From NCBI GenBank assembly GCA_041584015.1, contig JBFHES010000154.1, forward strand, positions 1 through 11,359: a stretch of 11,359 nt of DNA, given 5' to 3'. The number at the start of each line of letters is the position of its first letter. Position 1 is the stretch's first letter. The notes below the pieces were generated by a model. It did not search any database and was not told the origin of the DNA. It worked only from the letters and a program-made list of their open reading frames with translations. This document shows, in pieces, positions 8,601-11,359 of this stretch. The translations under genes and the position numbers were made by a program. This DNA comes from JBFHES01 sp041584015. GTDB lineage: Bacteria > Bacteroidota > Bacteroidia > Bacteroidales > M50B96.

Positions 8601-11359
8601 AAGGTTTGCAAGGTGCTTTGATCATTCCATTGATAGCTGGCAAAAACACCCGGATCTAATGTTAAGGTTTCACCTTCGCATAAATCGGCGGATGTGCCAA
8701 GATCAACTACAATTGATGAGATAAAACTTACTTGAATGGTATCCTGATAAAAGCATTCACCTATTGATGCATCCACCCAGTAGTAATCAGAATTGGTTAC
8801 TGTTATTTGTTGCGACTGGTTAAAATTTGACCATAGATAATAATCATAGCCGGAGCCGGCATCCAACAATAGTGAATTGCCATCGCACAAGGTTGTATCC
8901 GGTCCAAGGTTAATATCCATGTCGTACATGGCTACTTGGAAGGTGTCAATTGCAGAACAGCCATTTTGATCATAAACTGTTACATAGTATTCACCTGAAT
9001 CATCAACGGTAATACTTTGCGATTGATCGCCTGTTGACCAATTGTAAGCAGCAAATTGTGCCGGTGCATCTAAGGTAGCTAGGTAAGGCGCTTCGCAAAT
9101 TGTAACTGCTTGTGTACTGGTAGGAATACCAGGGAAAGTACTTACGATAACTGTATCCCGGGCGGAGCATCCATAATTACTCATTTCAACCTCCACCCAA
9201 TAAGTGCCATTATCATCAACCACAATTGATTGGGTTGTTGCTCCGGTTGACCATAAATAAGTATCAAAGTTTCCTGCGTCAAGTGTGGCAGAATCATTAC
9301 CGCATAATACTAAATCAGATCCCAGATCTAATGCAAGATCAATTACCTGAATTGTTGTTGATGCACTTGCGGTATGGAACCCATCGTCAACGGTTACAGT
9401 ATAGCTAGTCGTTTCTGTTGGAGCTACTTCAATGGAACTTGCCGTGCTTATAAACCCTGCAGGACTTGAGGTCCATGTGGTGATGTATGAGCCCAAGCCT
9501 CCTTGAGGAGTTGCCACAATACTAACCGTATCGCCTAAGCAGATGAGGTTGTCGCTTGCATCCAGTTGGATGTTTAACGGATCAATGGCAGAGCCAAAAT
9601 CAATGTATGTAAGATTATTGAAGATGTTAAACTCCTCTGGATTAGCATTGGTTATTTCTGCATATATTCTTCCGTATGGAACTTCAACCACCCATTGGTA
9701 TGGCATGTCGGTGGAGTCGTAAGGAGCGGCTGTATAATTAAAAGTTGTAATAGGATAATTAACACCAAGGAAGGTATAATATAGGTTCAGATCTGCCGTA
9801 CCAGTTGCACCACCATTATTTTCAATTATTGGATTAATAAGAATTGTATCGCCAACATTAGGCAGTGTGTCGGATAGCCAAATACCAGCTCCAGCATCGG
9901 AGAATGTGTGATCCGGTGCATCTCCTACAATTATAGCCCTACTGGCCATGTTGTTCATTTCGTTGGTTTCAACAACCATATGATTGGCATCAACCTCAAC
10001 GCGTATAACATGTGTACCTATCATGGTTGATGAGAATTGTTCGGTACATGCAACAGTTGAATCTTCATGCGCAGCAAGTCCGCTCACAAATACCGAATCG
10101 CCCAACTCTATCGAGTTTGCATAGAATTTTACCCAGAACGGTCCGGCCGGAACATTTCCTTCGTTGGTGAATGAACCGTAAATATCAATTAACTCACCAG
10201 GATCCGGATTAAGTTCGGTTGGACTAATATGCTGCGATAGAACTTGCAGATCAGGGTCTTCACCATAAACATGTACATGCAAAATAACCCAGTTGTTCGT
10301 TTCGCTTATTTCGCAATAGCGTGTGCTATCAGGTGGATACAGATCTGCATATATCTCTACATCGTAATCGCCGGTATAATTAAATGTGGTTATTAAACTC
10401 GATGGAGAGTGTCCTTCGTGGTGAATAAATGGAACACCATCATAGCCTAAAACAGTGTACACTACTTGATTATTTGGCAGTACTTCCTTTATGCGGTAAG
10501 TTACATAAACTGTATCTGCATCGAGTGTACCATCATTGTAGATTCTTGACTTTAATGTGATTGGCGTACCATTTAATACAGATATATAACTGGACCAGTA
10601 ATACGGCCACAGACTAGGATTAAAATCATAGCCAACAGCACGCTCGGTGTAGTTGTTATATTCATTGGTTTCCAGAATAAGGTTCTCTTCATCCACTGTT
10701 GCCGCAACCTCATGCGGGCATTCACTTACTTCCCACGGATCTGATGTTACCAGCATGTTAATGCCGCTTGGCAGCAATGGTACCAGTATTGAATCACCTA
10801 TCTGACCATTGTCCATGTAAAATCTTACATAGAAATCTGTCGCATCAGCGGTTCCATTATTCCATATGGTGGCCGTGAAATTGATCAGGTCGCCCATGTT
10901 TGGATTGTAAGCACTAAAGGAAATATCTGATATTTTAAGATCAGCAATGGCTTGTTCTACGTAGAATGAAATGATCAATTCATTATTGGCTTCATTTGTT
11001 TCATAAATGAGATCATCCGGGTCGACAACAATTAATACTTTGTGCCAGCCAACATCATTATAAACTAAATTGTACAGATATACATAATCAGCACAGGTGC
11101 TGCATATGGCATCAACTGCTTCGGTGCCAATGTAGGTGGTGTCGGTGCCAAAAATATGATAGAAATCTGCTGTTGTATTGTCTGATGTGGTACACTCCAG
11201 GTTGTCTATTCTGAACGTAAGATTAATTGCTTGTCCTTGCAGAGGTGAGTTATCGCTCGCCCATGCATTGGTTGGCTTCAAGTCTGGTTCCAGCGGATAT
11301 ATCCATCTGGTTCGCGATCCATAATTATTCCATTCAGATAACTCAGCAATGGTGTTGTA
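5657..11359 (-). CDS. Giant modular T9SS-secreted surface protein (CARDB, Ig-like, dockerin-like, cohesin-like), 5' partial
   Basis: The frame is open from the window edge to a TAA at 5657-5659, giving 1900 visible residues (numbered from 11359). The true start lies upstream. The leucine codon TTG at 11281 could be mistaken for a start, but it sits inside a continuous CARDB repeat (EPDLKP) and coding continues before it. Order of modules: CARDB array (1-592), PKD-like (593-673), ten Ig-like repeats (674-1360), two Gly-rich Ig-like repeats (1361-1509), CnaB-like (1510-1574), dockerin-like (1575-1636), cohesin-like (about 1680-1805) and T9SS sorting domain (1807-1900). The T9SS domain implies export across the outer membrane and attachment to the surface or release. 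No enzyme domain is visible, although one could lie in the missing N-terminal part. The likely role is adhesion or extracellular scaffolding, inferred from the modules. It is followed after 14 bases by a second giant gene. Confidence 0.96.
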   Translation of the reverse strand, partial: YNTIAELSEWNNYGSRTRWIYPLEPDLKPTNAWASDNSPLQGQAINLTFRIDNLECTTSDNTTADFYHIFGTDTTYIGTEAVDAICSTCADYVYLYNLVYNDVGWHKVLIVVDPDDLIYETNEANNELIISFYVEQAIADLKISDISFSAYNPNMGDLINFTATIWNNGTADATDFYVRFYMDNGQIGDSILVPLLPSGINMLVTSDPWEVSECPHEVAATVDEENLILETNEYNNYTERAVGYDFNPSLWPYYWSSYISVLNGTPITLKSRIYNDGTLDADTVYVTYRIKEVLPNNQVVYTVLGYDGVPFIHHEGHSPSSLITTFNYTGDYDVEIYADLYPPDSTRYCEISETNNWVILHVHVYGEDPDLQVLSQHISPTELNPDPGELIDIYGSFTNEGNVPAGPFWVKFYANSIELGDSVFVSGLAAHEDSTVACTEQFSSTMIGTHVIRVEVDANHMVVETNEMNNMASRAIIVGDAPDHTFSDAGAGIWLSDTLPNVGDTILINPIIENNGGATGTADLNLYYTFLGVNYPITTFNYTAAPYDSTDMPYQWVVEVPYGRIYAEITNANPEEFNIFNNLTYIDFGSAIDPLNIQLDASDNLICLGDTVSIVATPQGGLGSYITTWTSSPAGFISTASSIEVAPTETTSYTVTVDDGFHTASASTTIQVIDLALDLGSDLVLCGNDSATLDAGNFDTYLWSTGATTQSIVVDDNGTYWVEVEMSNYGCSARDTVIVSTFPGIPTSTQAVTICEAPYLATLDAPAQFAAYNWSTGDQSQSITVDDSGEYYVTVYDQNGCSAIDTFQVAMYDMDINLGPDTTLCDGNSLLLDAGSGYDYYLWSNFNQSQQITVTNSDYYWVDASIGECFYQDTIQVSFISSIVVDLGTSADLCEGETLTLDPGVFASYQWNDQSTLQTLTVDTSGYYSVTVSDQSGCSGSASITVNLIPVQYLNISDQLICEGDIFSHTIIGATDVEWSTGLLDPTIHISVAGTYSVIAYYGSCAAHDTFTVTIVSMPLDLGPDTSICEGASITIDAGANFLSYFWSNASSAQSITVNEGDTYYVTVTGANQCQAMDSITILLNYAPIVSLDTTSFLCEGSFTTLDAGVFSSYIWNDQSTGQTLSTSAPGIFSVTVTDQNGCTNSGSTEIIEIPLPDIYLGADTSICEGEQLQLDAGNFASYLWSTQATSPVITVSTGASYGVTVSDGFGCSASDVIDVTVIPLAVDLGDDIFLCPASSTILDAGIYQSYLWSTGSTSQTIMVNQAGLYSLTVSSAEGCTNSDSINVYQAINPVIDLGPDIEICEGESIEIYSNYFASYAWNTGSSNQSIIVSQAGTYALTVTNEHGCSNSDTIDLLVHQLPLVSFSGLNGSYCTNSDNVLLTGTPTGGTFTGAGVLNSYFEPYTLNPGSYNITYNYTDANGCFGSSMQTAIVYDIPNVTIVGLDAEYFSDAQADTLQGSPVGGLFSGDGMTLNIFDPVSAGVGIHYISYTYTDTNACSDTYIASTLVSTVYDIYGYLKYDNQLEEPIGNTDVLLLDANGSVIDTDANDNLGYFEFLEKHNGIYGLDFTSSTAPGGLNATDALKIRRHIVYLEPLSGLKLEAADVNASSSISSADALLVLRRTVGFIGTFPAGDWLFEQPTIEIDNANVNLVVHGISYGDVNASYTLSSGTKQEQAITMLDRSNKLLIKANNLIKIPVYLHEATEAGAVTCILKYPSNSLSIQTVNCTEEGYLFNVIGNEIRIAVANIDGIAINENEPLFEIIAQVTNTNIDNSAFEVSSMSEVADRFGEINFNAKFSIPELTANTSEIGFELACNYPNPFKQTTTFAYTIPEEAFVKLSIVNLLGEELEVLQNTIKSAGRHSHEYHTKRLSAGMYFYKIEVDGKSQDFNTVGSMQIIK
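5660..5941 (-). other. T9SS type A C-terminal sorting domain (residues 1807-1900)
   Basis: The three hallmarks of the family are visible: NYPNPF followed by T.F.Y.IPEEA, the central VKLSIVNLLGEEL, and the closing LSAGMYFYKIEVDG with a short strand to IIK. This domain targets the protein to the type IX system for passage through the outer membrane and is normally cleaved off, leaving the protein surface attached or released. It is the strongest taxonomic marker in the window. Confidence 0.95.
5945..6322 (-). other. Cohesin-like domain (residues about 1680-1805)
   Basis: Following the dockerin-like segment, the protein has NNLIKIPVYLHEATEAGAVTCILKYPSNSL in two consecutive strands, then IRIAVANIDGIAINENEPLFEIIAQV and a closing strand. 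The order iPVyl ... v...l.Yp...l ... i.ia..n..g..i.....lf.i is that of cohesin-like domains. It is more divergent than the cohesin-like domain of the neighbour gene. The adjacency of a dockerin-like and a cohesin-like domain near the sorting domain is a recurrent Bacteroidota arrangement and may be structural rather than for scaffolding. Confidence 0.55.
6452..6637 (-). other. Dockerin-like segment (residues 1575-1636)
   Basis: Two half-repeats can be seen. The first is GGLNATDALKIRRHIV; the second is DVNASSSISSADALLVLRR, with Asp1605, Asn1607, Ser1609 and Asp1616 at the calcium-loop positions 1, 3, 5 and 12. Both halves have the NATDAL/SADAL...RR helix, and the segment closes with FPAGDW. 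The first half lacks the acidic loop start and the second has Ser for Asp at position 5, so calcium binding would be weaker than in a cellulosomal dockerin. The pattern is a Bacteroidota dockerin variant found near T9SS domains, to my recollection. Confidence 0.7.
6638..6832 (-). other. CnaB/SdrD-like module before the dockerin-like segment (residues 1510-1574)
   Basis: The sequence YDIYGYLKYDN...PIGNTDVLLLDANGSVIDT, then NLGYFEFLEKHNGIYGLDF follows the carboxypeptidase-regulatory/CnaB pattern: G.l.y.n....p..nv.v.L.d.nG..i..t....G.f.F.....G.Y.l. It is a short beta domain usually placed next to dockerin-like or sorting segments in T9SS proteins. Confidence 0.6.
6833..7279 (-). repeat. Two Gly-rich Ig-like repeats of a second type (residues 1361-1509)
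   Basis: Two units of about 75 residues share GTPTGGTFTGAGV or GSPVGGLFSGDGM, a F.P.....G.h.isY.YtD.n.C pattern (FEPYTLNPGSYNITYNYTDANGC and the matching second copy) and a short closing strand. This is a known Bacteroidota surface repeat pattern (GG.fSG.Gv ... Y.Y.D.nGC) of likely Ig-like fold. The first copy retains a cysteine near its start (SYCTNSD) while the second has a serine at that point (EYFSDAQ), leaving its later cysteine unpaired. Confidence 0.75.
7280..9340 (-). repeat. Ten tandem Ig-like repeats with paired cysteines (residues 674-1360)
   Basis: Ten units of 67-69 residues follow each other without linkers. A typical unit reads dLG.D..lCeG...tLDAG.f.sYlWstg..sQ.i.V...G.Y.vtV.d..GCs.sD.i.V. 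The first cysteine (lCeG) and the second (GCs) are present in all ten, with a central Trp between them, as in Ig folds where the pair forms a disulfide across the sandwich. This type is frequent in T9SS-exported Bacteroidota surface proteins. The units differ in DNA sequence, so the expansion is not recent. Confidence 0.9.
9341..9583 (-). other. PKD-like module (residues 593-673)
   Basis: The segment runs from DPLNIQLDASDNLICLGDT through WTSSPAGFIST to TSYTVTVDDG and a serine/threonine-rich closing strand. It marks the change from CARDB units to the Cys-paired Ig-like array and is clearly related to the module at residues 150-232 of the downstream protein. Confidence 0.65.
9584..11359 (-). 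repeat. CARDB-type array of the upstream protein (residues 1-592)
   Basis: The window opens in the tail of one unit (ELSEWNN at residues 6-12), followed by about five units starting near residues 24, 137, 246, 368 and 481. Most units show PDL or ADL, a strand with ..G..i......N.G, FYVRFY or FWVKFY type strands, gDS...V..L..., and a closing E.NE.NN. The unit from 246 has a divergent start (NPSLWPYYW), and the one from 481 ends FNIFNNLTYI, so the last units are the weakest. These are extracellular beta-sandwich repeats like those in the downstream protein, but their sequences have diverged clearly from it. Confidence 0.8.

Noticed and set aside
11279..11281. TTG at 11281 as the start of the upstream gene.
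   Set aside because: The frame stays open to the window edge, and the 26 residues before it contain the ending of one CARDB unit and the beginning of the next.

Overview
The window holds parts of two very large genes, both on the minus strand, filling it almost completely. Only 14 bases separate them. The organism is most likely a member of the Bacteroidota: the upstream protein ends in a clear type IX secretion system (T9SS) C-terminal sorting domain. Both proteins are made of extracellular beta-sandwich modules, with many Asn, Ser, Thr, Asp and Tyr residues, as is typical of environmental Bacteroidota surface proteins. No RNA gene, mobile element, CRISPR array or plus-strand gene is supported.

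Upstream gene (11359 down to 5657). Its start lies outside the window, but its stop codon is present. The visible 1900 residues contain, in order: a CARDB-type adhesion array (five units plus the tail of another), a PKD-like module, ten tandem Ig-like repeats of about 69 residues with paired cysteines, two Gly-rich Ig-like repeats of another type, a CnaB-like module, a dockerin-like segment, a cohesin-like domain and the T9SS sorting domain. The Ig-like array shows a higher-order period of three units.

Downstream gene (5642 down to position 1). Its start is present, its end is not. It has a signal peptide, then a cohesin-like domain, a PKD-like module, an FN3-like module, seven CARDB repeats, a PPC-like domain, an IPT/TIG-like domain, about 350 residues I cannot assign, and a collagen-like Gly-X-Y tract that runs off the window.

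The short gap carries an almost ideal Shine-Dalgarno sequence directly after the upstream stop codon. The two genes are therefore probably co-transcribed and perhaps translationally coupled. The simplest reading is a pair of secreted, surface-anchored adhesin or scaffold proteins. The dockerin-like segment of the first and the N-terminal cohesin-like domain of the second raise the possibility that they bind each other. That is inference; no catalytic domain is visible in either.
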